64,000 bases of DNA. Origin: Zoogloea sp041914405 (lineage in GTDB: Bacteria; Pseudomonadota; Gammaproteobacteria; Burkholderiales; Rhodocyclaceae). Each line of letters opens with the position of its first letter. The stretch's first letter is position 1. The translations under genes were made by a program, and so were the position numbers. The DNA lies in NCBI RefSeq assembly GCF_041914405.1, contig NZ_JAYSDK010000003.1:62001-126000 (forward strand). Reading direction: 5' to 3'. Below, one piece after another: positions 56,621 through 64,000 of the stretch. The notes below the pieces were generated by a model, which saw only the letters and a list, made by a program, of their open reading frames with translations, had not been told where the DNA came from and made no database searches.

Positions 56621-57754
56621 TCAGTGCCGGTGAGTACCGTCTTCCATGCACAGGACCGCCGGGTCGTTGAGGGCGGCCTCACCCATCCGTTGCAGGTTGT
56701 CGAGAACACGCATGGAGGATTGCTCCATCGAGTCCAGATGGCGGAGTACCGCGCTCATGTCGCCGTCGGCATAAGACTGCAGGACATTGACGCCGGCCCG
56801 GTGCACCTCGACGTGGGGCGGTTCGACCTCCCGGTAGCCGGGCAACTGGCTGAAGCAGGCGCGGCCTTCGCCTTCGTAGTACCACTTGCCGAGGCGGCAA
56901 GTGGTGTGGGTGGCGAGTTCGGACGCCTTAAGGTCGAGCATGCCGAAAACCGCCAGGTAGATGCGGAACTTGAAGACGATGTGGTCGATCTTGGCGACTT
57001 CGACGAAGCTCTTCGCCGCGCTGCCGGCGATGACATTCTCCATGTTGGCCGACAGGCCCATCAGCAGGCGCATGTCCTCGGTGGCACGCTGGCCGCGATC
57101 GCTGAAGCGGCTGGAGGCTTCGGCCAGGCGCCGCATGCTGTCCCGTGCCTGGGTCGAGTCGTCGTGGATGCGCTCTACCAACGTAGAGATCTCGGCCGTG
57201 GCGCTGGCGGTGCGCTCGGCGAGCTTGCGCACTTCATCGGCGACGACCGCGAAACCGCGACCGGCCTCCCCGGCGCGGGCCGCCTCGATGGCGGCGTTGA
57301 GGGCCAGCAGGTTGGTTTGGTCGGCGACGCCGCGGATCAGATTGACGATGGCGCCGATCTCGTCGGCACGCTGGGCAAGCGTATCCACTTCGGCTGCGGA
57401 CCTCTCCGATTCGGCGGCCAGGCGCTGCAGGCTCTCGGCGATCTCGGTGGTGGCCTGACCGCTGGCCTTGGATACATGGGCCGCTTCGACGGCCTTGTCC
57501 TTTTCCTCGTGCAGCAGGCCGGCCATTTCCGCCAGGCTCCCCTGGGCGCCGGTCAGCGACGAGCCAAACTCAGCCATGCGTTGCACGACGCCGAGCAGGT
57601 TCTCGCACTGGATGCGCTTCTCATCTTCCGCCCGGCGCAAGGCGTCGATTTCCTGCCGCAGTGCCTCGTTGTCGTCCTGCAATCTGGCTTCCCGCTCTCC
57701 GCCACTGCGGAGTTGGGCCTGGAGCTTTTCGTATTCTGATCTGCTGATCCACAT
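56621..57754 (-). CDS. Soluble chemoreceptor with C-terminal CZB zinc domain
   Basis: This is a 377-residue cytoplasmic methyl-accepting protein without membrane segments. An N-terminal coiled coil (about 4-45) precedes the signalling domain, with the conserved hairpin tip GVADQTNLLALNAAIEAARAGEAGRGFAVVADEVRKLAE in the middle. The C-terminal CZB domain (about 260-350) has KIDHIVFKFRIY, CRLGKWYYEGEG and PPHVEVH, giving the His/Cys/His/His zinc set. CZB receptors sense zinc or oxidants such as hypochlorite. The receptor should signal through CheA, which is not encoded here. Confidence 0.92.
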   Translation of the reverse strand: MWISRSEYEKLQAQLRSGGEREARLQDDNEALRQEIDALRRAEDEKRIQCENLLGVVQRMAEFGSSLTGAQGSLAEMAGLLHEEKDKAVEAAHVSKASGQATTEIAESLQRLAAESERSAAEVDTLAQRADEIGAIVNLIRGVADQTNLLALNAAIEAARAGEAGRGFAVVADEVRKLAERTASATAEISTLVERIHDDSTQARDSMRRLAEASSRFSDRGQRATEDMRLLMGLSANMENVIAGSAAKSFVEVAKIDHIVFKFRIYLAVFGMLDLKASELATHTTCRLGKWYYEGEGRACFSQLPGYREVEPPHVEVHRAGVNVLQSYADGDMSAVLRHLDSMEQSSMRVLDNLQRMGEAALNDPAVLCMEDGTHRH

Positions 57755-57934
57755 GTTCTTGCCTGACTATGCTGGTGGGGCACGTAAGCCCGGTACGGTG
57801 ACTTTTCGCGCCTCAAAATTAAGGCTTCTCTTATAGCGGTTGCTGTCGAGACATCACGATTGTCCGCCGGGTAATTCTGTTACGCTTTGTGAAAAATCAA
57901 TATATTTAACAATATTGATATATTTGTCGTTTTG

Positions 57935-57975
57935 CCTTGTGCCGCATTCCCTTGCTGATGGTATGCGGCACAAGG
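57935..57975. repeat. 13-base inverted repeat upstream of the SagB operon
   Basis: CCTTGTGCCGCAT (57935-57947) is repeated inverted as ATGCGGCACAAGG (57963-57975), with 15 bases between. It lies in the 421-base space 57755-58175 between the chemoreceptor and the SagB-like gene. An AT-rich dyad (TCAATAT, 57897-57903, with ATATTGA, 57912-57918) lies just before it and may form the promoter. No T-run follows, so an operator or attenuator is more likely than a terminator. No -24/-12 promoter was found here. Confidence 0.6.
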
Positions 57976-58175
57976 TGGTGGCTGATACGGGAAAGCGCTC
58001 TGCTGCCTGCGGTGGGGGTGTCATGAAACCGACAAAACGCAAGGCTTGTTGGACGCGGTGGCCGGGTAAGGTCTCGTGAAATGCCTGCGGGGCCGCGTCC
58101 TTGCTCGAAATATGTGATCGACAGGGGCGGGCATCGATCTTGCTGAAACGGAGCAACCCGTTTTGTGCCTGCATC

Positions 58176-59777
58176 ATGTCCGAGACTCTCGCCACCCCGC
58201 CCGATGTCATGCCTGTGCCCCTGTCCGCTGCCGCGGTGGTGCAGGCCTACCATCAGCGGACCAAGCACCGCTTTGAAGCCTATGCGGCCGGCCCGGGCAC
58301 CCTGGACTGGGATGCTCAGCCGGCGGCCTTCCGCCACTACGAGGGCGTGCCGCCGATCGAGCTGCCGCTGGCCTGTGCCGAGCATCTGACCGCGGCGCCG
58401 GTGACTCCGGCCATTCCCGACCTGGCCAGCATCGGTGCGCTGCTGCACCTGTCCTTTGGCCTGACCGCCTGGAAGACTCTCGGCCCGGACCGCTGGGCGG
58501 TGCGTGCCAATCCGTCGAGCGGCAACCTGCATCCGGTCGAAGCCTATGTGCTGGTGGCCGGCATCCCGGCGCTGGCCGACGGGCTCTACCACTATCGGCC
58601 GGAGATCCACGCGCTGGAGCTTCGGGCCGTGCATCTGAAACCGGTGGTGGCCGGCCCGGTGCTGGCGGTTGGCTTGTCCTGCGTGATGTGGCGGGAGGCC
58701 TGGAAGTACGGCGAGCGGGCCTTCCGCTACTGCCAGCTGGATACCGGCCATGCCCAGGCCTGCCTCGATTACGCCGCGGCGCTGCTGGGCTGGCGGGTGG
58801 CCGAGCAGCCCCAGGTCGGCAGCCATACGTTGGCGGCCCTGCTGGGGCTGGACCGGGCGGCCGAGTTCCCCGGCCGCCGCGCCGAGGTCAGCCAGGAGGA
58901 GGCGGAGCTGCTGCTGACGGTGGATTTCACCGGCGGCGCCACCTGGCTGGATCCGCTGGCCTTGCACGAGGCCGCCGGAGCGGCCCGCTGGCAGGGCGTG
59001 GCCAGCCTGATCGACCGCTTTCCGATGTTCCGCTGGCCGGTCATCGCCGAGGTAGCGGCGGCCACGCGGCGCGCCGACGACAGCGGTGCGGCGCCCAACC
59101 CGCAGCGCATCCCGCGCGTGCAGCCGGCATCCCTGATCCTGCGGCGGCGCAGCGCCCAGCGCTTCGATCCGGCCCACGTGATGGGGCGGGCCGATTTCGA
59201 GCTGCTGCTGGAAGCCCTGCGCCCGGCGACGGGCGCGCGCATCGGCCTGCTGATGTTCATCCAGCGCGTCGAAGGCCTGGTGCCCGGCGTCTACTTCCTG
59301 CCCCGTGGCCCCGTCGAGGGCGGCATGGCGGAGCGCCTGCAGGCCCGCTACAAGCTGCTGCCGGTAGATGGCCTGCCCGCCGCCGACGCCCTGTTCAGCC
59401 TGGCTCCGGCAGACCCGCTGGAGCTGCGCCGGGTGGCGCGCAGCCTGCACTGCCACCAGGACATCGCGTCGAATGCCTGCATCGCCTTCGGCATGCTGGC
59501 GCCCTTCGCCGAGCTGGTCAATGCGGATCCGCCGGCCTACCGCGAGCTGTACCGGGAGGCCGGGGCCCTCGGCCAGGTGCTCTACCTCGAAGCTGAGGCG
59601 CTGGGCCTGCGCGGCACTGGCATCGGCTGCTTCTTCGACGATCCGGTGCACGGCGTGGCCGGCTTCGACGACGGCGCCTTCCAGACCCTCTACCACTTCA
59701 CCATCGGCCTGCCGATCATCGACGGCCGCGTTGAAACCACGCCGCCCTACCCGGGGCGCAAGGATGTCCTGCGATGA
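58176..59777 (+). CDS. SagB/ThcOx-family dehydrogenase, two-domain
   Basis: This is a 533-residue protein with two nitroreductase-fold halves. The first (about 15-265) has KHRFEAYAAG at its start and GPDRWAVRANPSSGNLHPVEAYVL, the SagB/ThcOx FMN motif. The second (about 300-530) has LILRRRSAQRFDPAHVM and a matching HCHQDIASNACIAFGML segment. SagB enzymes oxidise azolines to azoles in RiPP synthesis, but no cyclodehydratase or precursor peptide is seen here. The ATG at 58176 is chosen; a TTG at 58101 is possible. It is coupled by ATGA to a rhodanese-ankyrin gene, which points to sulfur chemistry instead. Confidence 0.82.
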   Translation: MSETLATPPDVMPVPLSAAAVVQAYHQRTKHRFEAYAAGPGTLDWDAQPAAFRHYEGVPPIELPLACAEHLTAAPVTPAIPDLASIGALLHLSFGLTAWKTLGPDRWAVRANPSSGNLHPVEAYVLVAGIPALADGLYHYRPEIHALELRAVHLKPVVAGPVLAVGLSCVMWREAWKYGERAFRYCQLDTGHAQACLDYAAALLGWRVAEQPQVGSHTLAALLGLDRAAEFPGRRAEVSQEEAELLLTVDFTGGATWLDPLALHEAAGAARWQGVASLIDRFPMFRWPVIAEVAAATRRADDSGAAPNPQRIPRVQPASLILRRRSAQRFDPAHVMGRADFELLLEALRPATGARIGLLMFIQRVEGLVPGVYFLPRGPVEGGMAERLQARYKLLPVDGLPAADALFSLAPADPLELRRVARSLHCHQDIASNACIAFGMLAPFAELVNADPPAYRELYREAGALGQVLYLEAEALGLRGTGIGCFFDDPVHGVAGFDDGAFQTLYHFTIGLPIIDGRVETTPPYPGRKDVLR

Positions 59778-60607
59778 GTTCCATGACCACTTCCACTGCT
59801 GCCGCCACCGGTTTTGTCCGCATTGATGCGGATGCCGCCGCCGACCTGATCTACCGCCGGGGCAGCGCGACGCTGCCGGCCCTCGCGGTGTTCGACGTGC
59901 GCGACCGGGCGACCTTCGAGCGGCGCCATATCGACGGGGCCGAGCACCTCACCGAGGCCCTGCTCGGCGGCACGATCCGCCGTCTGCCGAAGAACACGCC
60001 GGTGCTGATCTACTGCTACCACGGCAACGCCAGCCAGGTGTATGCGGAGATGTTCGCTGACTTCCGCTTTGTCGAGGTTTACAGCGTGGACGGCGGTTTC
60101 GAGCCCCTCAACGCGGCATTGGCCCGGCGTACCGGCGGCCTCGCCTCGGTGGCCTTGCCGGCCGGTGCCAGCGCGGCGCTGCGAGCCTTCGTCGCCGAGT
60201 TCGAGTTCGACCCGGACGACCTGGATGCGCCCCGCGCCCAGGGGCTGACCCCGCTGATGCGCGCGGCCTTCAACGGCTCTGCCGAACTGGTGGACGAACT
60301 GCTGGCTGCCGGGGTCAATCCGGCGCGCCGCAACGGCGACGGCAACAACGCCCTGTGGCTGGCCTGCGTGTCGCGGGATAAGGCGACGCTGGCCCGCCTC
60401 ATCGCGGCCGGTATCGATGTGGACAACGTCAATGAAGCGGGGGCGACATGCCTCATGTACGCGTCCTCCAGCGGCCGCGCCGAGGTGGTCGAGGCGCTGC
60501 TGGCCGCCGGAGCCGACCCCTACATCCGCAACTTCGACGACGCCCGCGCGGTGGACCTGGCGTCTAGCCTGGCCTGCCTGAAGCTGCTGCGCCACACCGC
60601 CAACTGA
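59774..60607 (+). CDS. Rhodanese-ankyrin fusion protein
   Basis: This is a 277-residue cytoplasmic protein. The rhodanese domain (about 10-120) has VFDVRDRATFERRHIDGA and the active loop IYCYHGNASQVYA, with the persulfide-forming Cys intact as in GlpE. The C-terminal half (about 155-275) has three ankyrin repeats (QGLTPLMRAAFNGSAELVDELLAAG and two more). It could carry sulfane sulfur and dock to a partner through the ankyrin part. Overlap with the SagB-like stop and 24 bases to the next gene make a three-gene operon. Similar fusions occur near nif genes in diazotrophs, from memory. Confidence 0.88.
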   Translation: MSSMTTSTAAATGFVRIDADAAADLIYRRGSATLPALAVFDVRDRATFERRHIDGAEHLTEALLGGTIRRLPKNTPVLIYCYHGNASQVYAEMFADFRFVEVYSVDGGFEPLNAALARRTGGLASVALPAGASAALRAFVAEFEFDPDDLDAPRAQGLTPLMRAAFNGSAELVDELLAAGVNPARRNGDGNNALWLACVSRDKATLARLIAAGIDVDNVNEAGATCLMYASSSGRAEVVEALLAAGADPYIRNFDDARAVDLASSLACLKLLRHTAN

Positions 60608-60631
60608 ACGAAGGCCGACAGGAGAACCGTG

Positions 60632-60949
60632 ATGAACAAGTTCCGCTCGATTGCCCACCTGATGGAACAGGTGGAAGGACCCTTGTCCCGTGCCGGGGTG
60701 GTGGTCAGCGAGGCCTGGCGTGACAACGAGCAGGCAGTGGGCTTTTTCAGTCACGGGGACGTCGGGCTGGCGGCCTATGTGTACTCCTACGGCCAGGCCG
60801 CCGGGCGCTACGGCATCAACCTCGATTTTCCCGAGCCGGATGGCTCACCGCTGCTGCCGGTGCCGACCAGCGCCGAGAACCTGCCGCTGGCGGCGATCGT
60901 GCAGATGCTGCTGGAGCATTTCGAGGTGCCAGTGACGGCGTTGGCCTGA
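60632..60949 (+). CDS. Small protein of the SagB/rhodanese operon, unknown
   Basis: This is a 105-residue acidic protein that I do not recognise. The ATG at 60632 has GGAGA seven bases upstream; the GTG just before is less likely. It has one helix, then a beta-rich core around GLAAYVYSYGQAAGRYGINLDFPEPDG, and a helical end. There are no Cys, so it is not a metal-cluster or persulfide carrier. It is the last gene of the operon and converges with the GGDEF/EAL gene. It may be a partner or regulator of the two enzymes. Confidence 0.75.
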   Translation: MNKFRSIAHLMEQVEGPLSRAGVVVSEAWRDNEQAVGFFSHGDVGLAAYVYSYGQAAGRYGINLDFPEPDGSPLLPVPTSAENLPLAAIVQMLLEHFEVPVTALA

Positions 60950-61002
60950 GCTGCGCCGGCTAGCACCACGGCCATGGCAACGCTTTGCGGCTTTCGTGGC
61001 GT

Positions 61003-63534
61003 TTACGGTGTGGACCAGAGGTCCACGGTGCCCAGTCCGCTCATCAACGGTGCCCGCTGCAGCAGGAAGGCTTCCGCCCGGTCAGCCGGCAGGGGCTCGC
61101 TGATCAGGTAGCCCTGGATCTTCTCGCAGCCGATGCTGAGCAGAAACTTGAGCTGCGCCTCGGTTTCCACGCCCTCAGCGATCACCTCCAGCCCCATCTT
61201 GTGGGCCAGCAGCACCGTCACGTCGCAGATGTCCGCATCGCTGGGATCGGTCTCGATGTCCTTCACGAAGGAGCGGTCGATCTTCAGGGTGCGGATCGGG
61301 AACAGCTTGAGGTAGGCCAGCGACGAATAGCCGGTGCCGAAGTCGTCGATGGACAGGGTCAGGCCGCTCTCGGTGAGCGCCTTCATCACCTCGATGGTCT
61401 CGTCGGGGGAGGCCATCGACACCGATTCGGTGACCTCCAGGTCGAGCAGCTCGGCCGGCAGGCCGTGGTATTCCAGTAACGTGTGGATGCGCCGCGGCAG
61501 GGTCTTGTCGAGGAACTGCCCGGTGCTCAGGTTGATCGACATGCGGATCGCGCCGAGGCCCTTGTTGCGCCAGTCGCGCAGCTGCCGGCAGGCCTCCTGG
61601 AGGACCCAGTCGCCCAGCGCGTCGATGATGCCGGCCTCCTCGGCCACCGGGATGAACTCGGAAGGCGGGACCAGCCCGCGGGTCGGATGCTGCCAGCGCA
61701 CCAGTGCCTCCACGCCGACCAGGCGACCGCTGCGCAGGTCCATCTGGGGCTGGTAGTACAGCACGAACTGCTGCCGTTCGAGACCGATGCGCAGCTCCGA
61801 TTCGAGGGCCAGGCGCTGGGCCGTGGCGGCGTTCATGCCTTCCGTGAAGAACTGGTAGTTGCCGCGCCCCTTGGCCTTGGCGTAGTACATCGCCACGTCG
61901 GCGTTCTTCAGCAGGTCACCGATCTCCAGCGCGTCGTCCGGGTACATGCAGATGCCGATGCTCGGCGAGGTGCGCTGTTCCTGGCCGTTGATCTGGTAGG
62001 GGGCGGAGATCGCGCTGACGATCTTGTCGGCCACATAGGCCGCGTCGGCCGGGGTGTCCACATCGGGCAGCACGACGACGAACTCGTCGCCGCCGAGGCG
62101 GGCCACGATGTCGCTCTTGCGGACCGTGCTGCTCAGGCGGTTGGCGACCTGGATCAGCAGTTCGTCGCCGACGTGGTGGCCGAGGGTGTCGTTGATGGCC
62201 TTGAAGCGATCCAGATCGATCAGCATCAGCGCCATCTGCATGTCGTTGCGGTGGCAGAAACCGATCGCCTGCTCCAGCTTCTCGTTGAGGCTGAAGCGGT
62301 TGGGCAGGTTGGTCAGGGTGTCGTGGTGGGCCAGGTGGCGGATGCGCTCCTCGGAGGCCTTCAGCTCCGAGATGTCGATGAAGTTGCCGATGTAGTTCTG
62401 TACCTGGCCGTTGGCGTCGCGCACCAGCGAGATCGACAGCCACTTGGGGTAGGGTTCGCCGTTCTTGCGGCGGTCCCACAGCTCGCCCTGCCAGGCGCCG
62501 CTGCGGTTCAGGCTGTCCCACATTTCCTTGTAGACCTCGGGCGGGGTGTTGCCGGCGGACAGCACGCGGGGGTTCTGGCCGACGACTTCTTCCTGCTGGT
62601 AACCGGTGAGCTTGGAGAAAGCCTGGTTGGTGGCGACGATGCGGTTCTGCGCGTCGGTGACGATGATCGCCTCGTTGCTGTTGGAGAACACCGTGGCCAG
62701 CAGGCGCAAGTGTTCCTCGGTGCTCTTGCGCTCGGTGATGTCCTGAACGGTGCCCTCGTAGCAAATGAATTCGCCCGCCGGGCCGCGTACCGTGTGGGCG
62801 TTTTCCGAGATCCAGATGATCGAGCCGTCGCAGCGGCGCACCAGGGATTCGAAATTGATGACCTCACCGTGGTTTTCCATCAGGTGGCGGAAGGTATGGC
62901 GGCGGCTCGGATCCACGTAAAGCCGGCTCTCGATATCCGACAGGTCGGCCATCAGCTGCTGGGGCGTCTCGTAGCCATACAGCCGGGCCAGGGCCGGATT
63001 GGCGGCCAGGTAGCGTCCTTCGCGGGTGGTCTGGAAGATGCCTTCCGAGGCGTACTCGAAGATGTGGCGGTAGCGCAGTTCGGTGCGCTCCAGCGCCTCC
63101 AGCGTCGCGCGCCGCGGGGTCACGTCCTCGATATAGCCTTCGATGACGCTCTTGCCCTGCTCGTCGGGCACCGTGATGCCGCGCTCCAGCACCCACTTGG
63201 TGTTGCCGCTGGCGGTGGTGATGCGGTACTGCACCGCGAAGCGCTGGCCGTTGCGGGCGGCGCTGCGGATCTGCGCGCGGACGCGGGCCCGGTCGTCGGG
63301 ATGGGTGATCTCTTCCCAGGAGATGCAGGCGTTGTCGACGATCTCCGCCGGGGCGTAGCCGCACAGCTCGGCGCTGCCCTGGCTGACGAAGACCATCGTC
63401 CAGGATGCGTCGTCCATGCAGCGATAGACCATGCCTTCGAGGTTGTTCACCAGCGTGTCGAGGATGCGGGTCCTGTCTACGGCCCGGGGCGTGAGGAGGC
63501 TGGTTCGACGAGGGCGTCCGAGTTGTGCTTGCAC
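61003..63534 (-). CDS. PAS-PAS-PAS-GGDEF-EAL cyclic-di-GMP signalling protein
   Basis: This is an 843-residue soluble protein. Three PAS domains (about 25-145, 155-270 and 280-400) are followed by GGDEF (about 410-570) and EAL (about 585-830). The cyclase motif RLGGDEF is intact and has an RxxD inhibition site (RKSD) five residues before it. The EAL domain keeps GVEALVRW, the DDFGTGYSSL loop and the KIDRSFVKDI Lys. Both activities are therefore possible, with the balance set by the PAS inputs. The start is a GTG at 63534 with a weak Shine-Dalgarno; no in-frame ATG fits better. Confidence 0.92.
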   Translation of the reverse strand: MQAQLGRPRRTSLLTPRAVDRTRILDTLVNNLEGMVYRCMDDASWTMVFVSQGSAELCGYAPAEIVDNACISWEEITHPDDRARVRAQIRSAARNGQRFAVQYRITTASGNTKWVLERGITVPDEQGKSVIEGYIEDVTPRRATLEALERTELRYRHIFEYASEGIFQTTREGRYLAANPALARLYGYETPQQLMADLSDIESRLYVDPSRRHTFRHLMENHGEVINFESLVRRCDGSIIWISENAHTVRGPAGEFICYEGTVQDITERKSTEEHLRLLATVFSNSNEAIIVTDAQNRIVATNQAFSKLTGYQQEEVVGQNPRVLSAGNTPPEVYKEMWDSLNRSGAWQGELWDRRKNGEPYPKWLSISLVRDANGQVQNYIGNFIDISELKASEERIRHLAHHDTLTNLPNRFSLNEKLEQAIGFCHRNDMQMALMLIDLDRFKAINDTLGHHVGDELLIQVANRLSSTVRKSDIVARLGGDEFVVVLPDVDTPADAAYVADKIVSAISAPYQINGQEQRTSPSIGICMYPDDALEIGDLLKNADVAMYYAKAKGRGNYQFFTEGMNAATAQRLALESELRIGLERQQFVLYYQPQMDLRSGRLVGVEALVRWQHPTRGLVPPSEFIPVAEEAGIIDALGDWVLQEACRQLRDWRNKGLGAIRMSINLSTGQFLDKTLPRRIHTLLEYHGLPAELLDLEVTESVSMASPDETIEVMKALTESGLTLSIDDFGTGYSSLAYLKLFPIRTLKIDRSFVKDIETDPSDADICDVTVLLAHKMGLEVIAEGVETEAQLKFLLSIGCEKIQGYLISEPLPADRAEAFLLQRAPLMSGLGTVDLWSTP

Positions 63535-64000
63535 GGTGATGGCCTGCGAAGAGCTGCAATGGAAAGTGGCGATACTTCAGCAAGCAGCATGCCTGCTCCA
63601 AGGCCATGTCCATCGCCGGAATCCCCGGCAAAACGCACCTTGGTGGTGCGCAGTTCATGTGTGGTGCACTGCAGTAATGCCCAAATTGTGTTGAAAAAGT
63701 CAGTTTGTCGACAAAATCACTAGTCATTTTTGGTTTTTTTCATTTTTGACGAGTGAGATTTTTCATATCCAGAATGAAAACCCGGCTTGCCGCAGAGGCG
63801 GCTTGCGCGTGCTTGGGCTGCGCGTTCCGGGAGACCGTTTTCGGCTTCTGTCTGGCAGGGCCGGCGCTGCTCCCGTCGGTCTGGTGCCGTGGTGCATGGC
63901 ACAGGATCTGCATTCGACCCCCCAGGACGACTCCCAGCACCGTTCCTTGCTTCAGAAATGGCGACGGCCGGGCAAACCCACGAACACGGTGATTCAGAAT
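63535..64000. other. Intergenic stretch to the window end
   Basis: The first 200 bases are the upstream region of the GGDEF/EAL gene and include an AT-rich part with a T-rich run (63720-63750), suitable for a promoter. Open frames in 63740-63992 overlap on both strands, are short and have no Shine-Dalgarno. I see no gene that I can support. Confidence 0.5.

Noticed and set aside
58176..60949. A thiazole/oxazole RiPP cluster, because of the SagB-like enzyme
   Set aside because: No YcaO-type cyclase, no E1-like partner within the operon and no precursor peptide were found nearby.
62761..62790. A tenth REP-like core (AATGAATTCGCCCG) in the GGDEF/EAL gene
   Set aside because: Only part of one arm matches and no hairpin forms; it is ordinary coding sequence.
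63740..63992. Overlapping open frames at the right end as a small gene
   Set aside because: They are short, on both strands, without ribosome sites or recognisable motifs.

Overview
The window looks like a chromosomal piece of a high-GC betaproteobacterium of the Rhodocyclales type (Azospira/Dechloromonas-like; inferred, since there is no rRNA or marker gene to confirm it). The grounds are high GC, NasT/ANTAR nitrate control, scattered nitrogen-fixation accessory genes with sigma-54 promoters, a phasin, a Wolinella-type fumarate reductase, PEP-CTERM/exosortase components, and many PAS/GGDEF/EAL signalling proteins. No tRNA, rRNA, CRISPR array, insertion sequence or prophage was seen.

Layout. 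0-5 kb (minus strand) is a nucleotide-sugar operon: HAD phosphatase, GDP-mannose 4,6-dehydratase, a GDP-fucose synthase-like epimerase/reductase, a PLP enzyme with the ColD-type histidine, and a GT11 glycosyltransferase. Together they suggest GDP-colitose (3-deoxyfucose) synthesis and transfer. 5-12 kb holds tRNA dehydratase TcdA, an M23 peptidase, a CbiX chelatase, and an RND efflux operon with a perfect palindromic operator touching its start codon. 12-18.3 kb is a signalling operon: CHASE/PAS histidine kinase, receiver-HATPase protein and receiver-PAS-PP2C phosphatase. It is interrupted by an assembly gap whose flanks look like duplicated low-quality contig ends. 18.5-22.7 kb is the nitrate-assimilation control and uptake locus: nasT with its own sigma-54 promoter, then an NtrC-like dyad, a sigma-54 promoter, a two-hexaloop ANTAR antiterminator leader and the nrtABD-type ABC transporter.

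22.8-31.9 kb is an accessory nitrogen-fixation/redox region: nitroreductase, phasin, NifX-like protein, NifZ, hemerythrin, an unknown protein, flavodoxin and a 2Fe-2S ferredoxin. Three of its promoters match the -24/-12 consensus. Between them lie an exosortase-associated acyltransferase and a divergent operon of E1-like (ThiF) enzyme, MoeY-like nitroreductase and CDF metal exporter. 32-36 kb is a diheme quinol:fumarate reductase operon with an extra stand-alone 2Fe-2S ferredoxin between frdA and frdB. 36-39 kb is the ada-alkB-alkA alkylation-repair set with a candidate Ada box. 39-48 kb holds an aldehyde dehydrogenase, a secreted HExxH protein, a flavin-binding protein, a GST/LysR divergent pair, and two tandem trypsin-like/TPR proteins, one with its catalytic triad replaced. 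48-57.8 kb holds OvoA (ovothiol synthesis), DinB, a SnoaL-like protein, a PEP-CTERM phytase/esterase-like protein, an Atm1-like ABC exporter, a LysE exporter and a CZB chemoreceptor. 58-61 kb is a SagB-type dehydrogenase, rhodanese-ankyrin and small-protein operon. The last gene is a PAS-GGDEF-EAL protein.

Nine copies of a REP/BIME-like palindrome (core GGGCGAAT-TC-ATTCGCCC) punctuate the window. All lie between genes, either as single hairpins or as inverted pairs.
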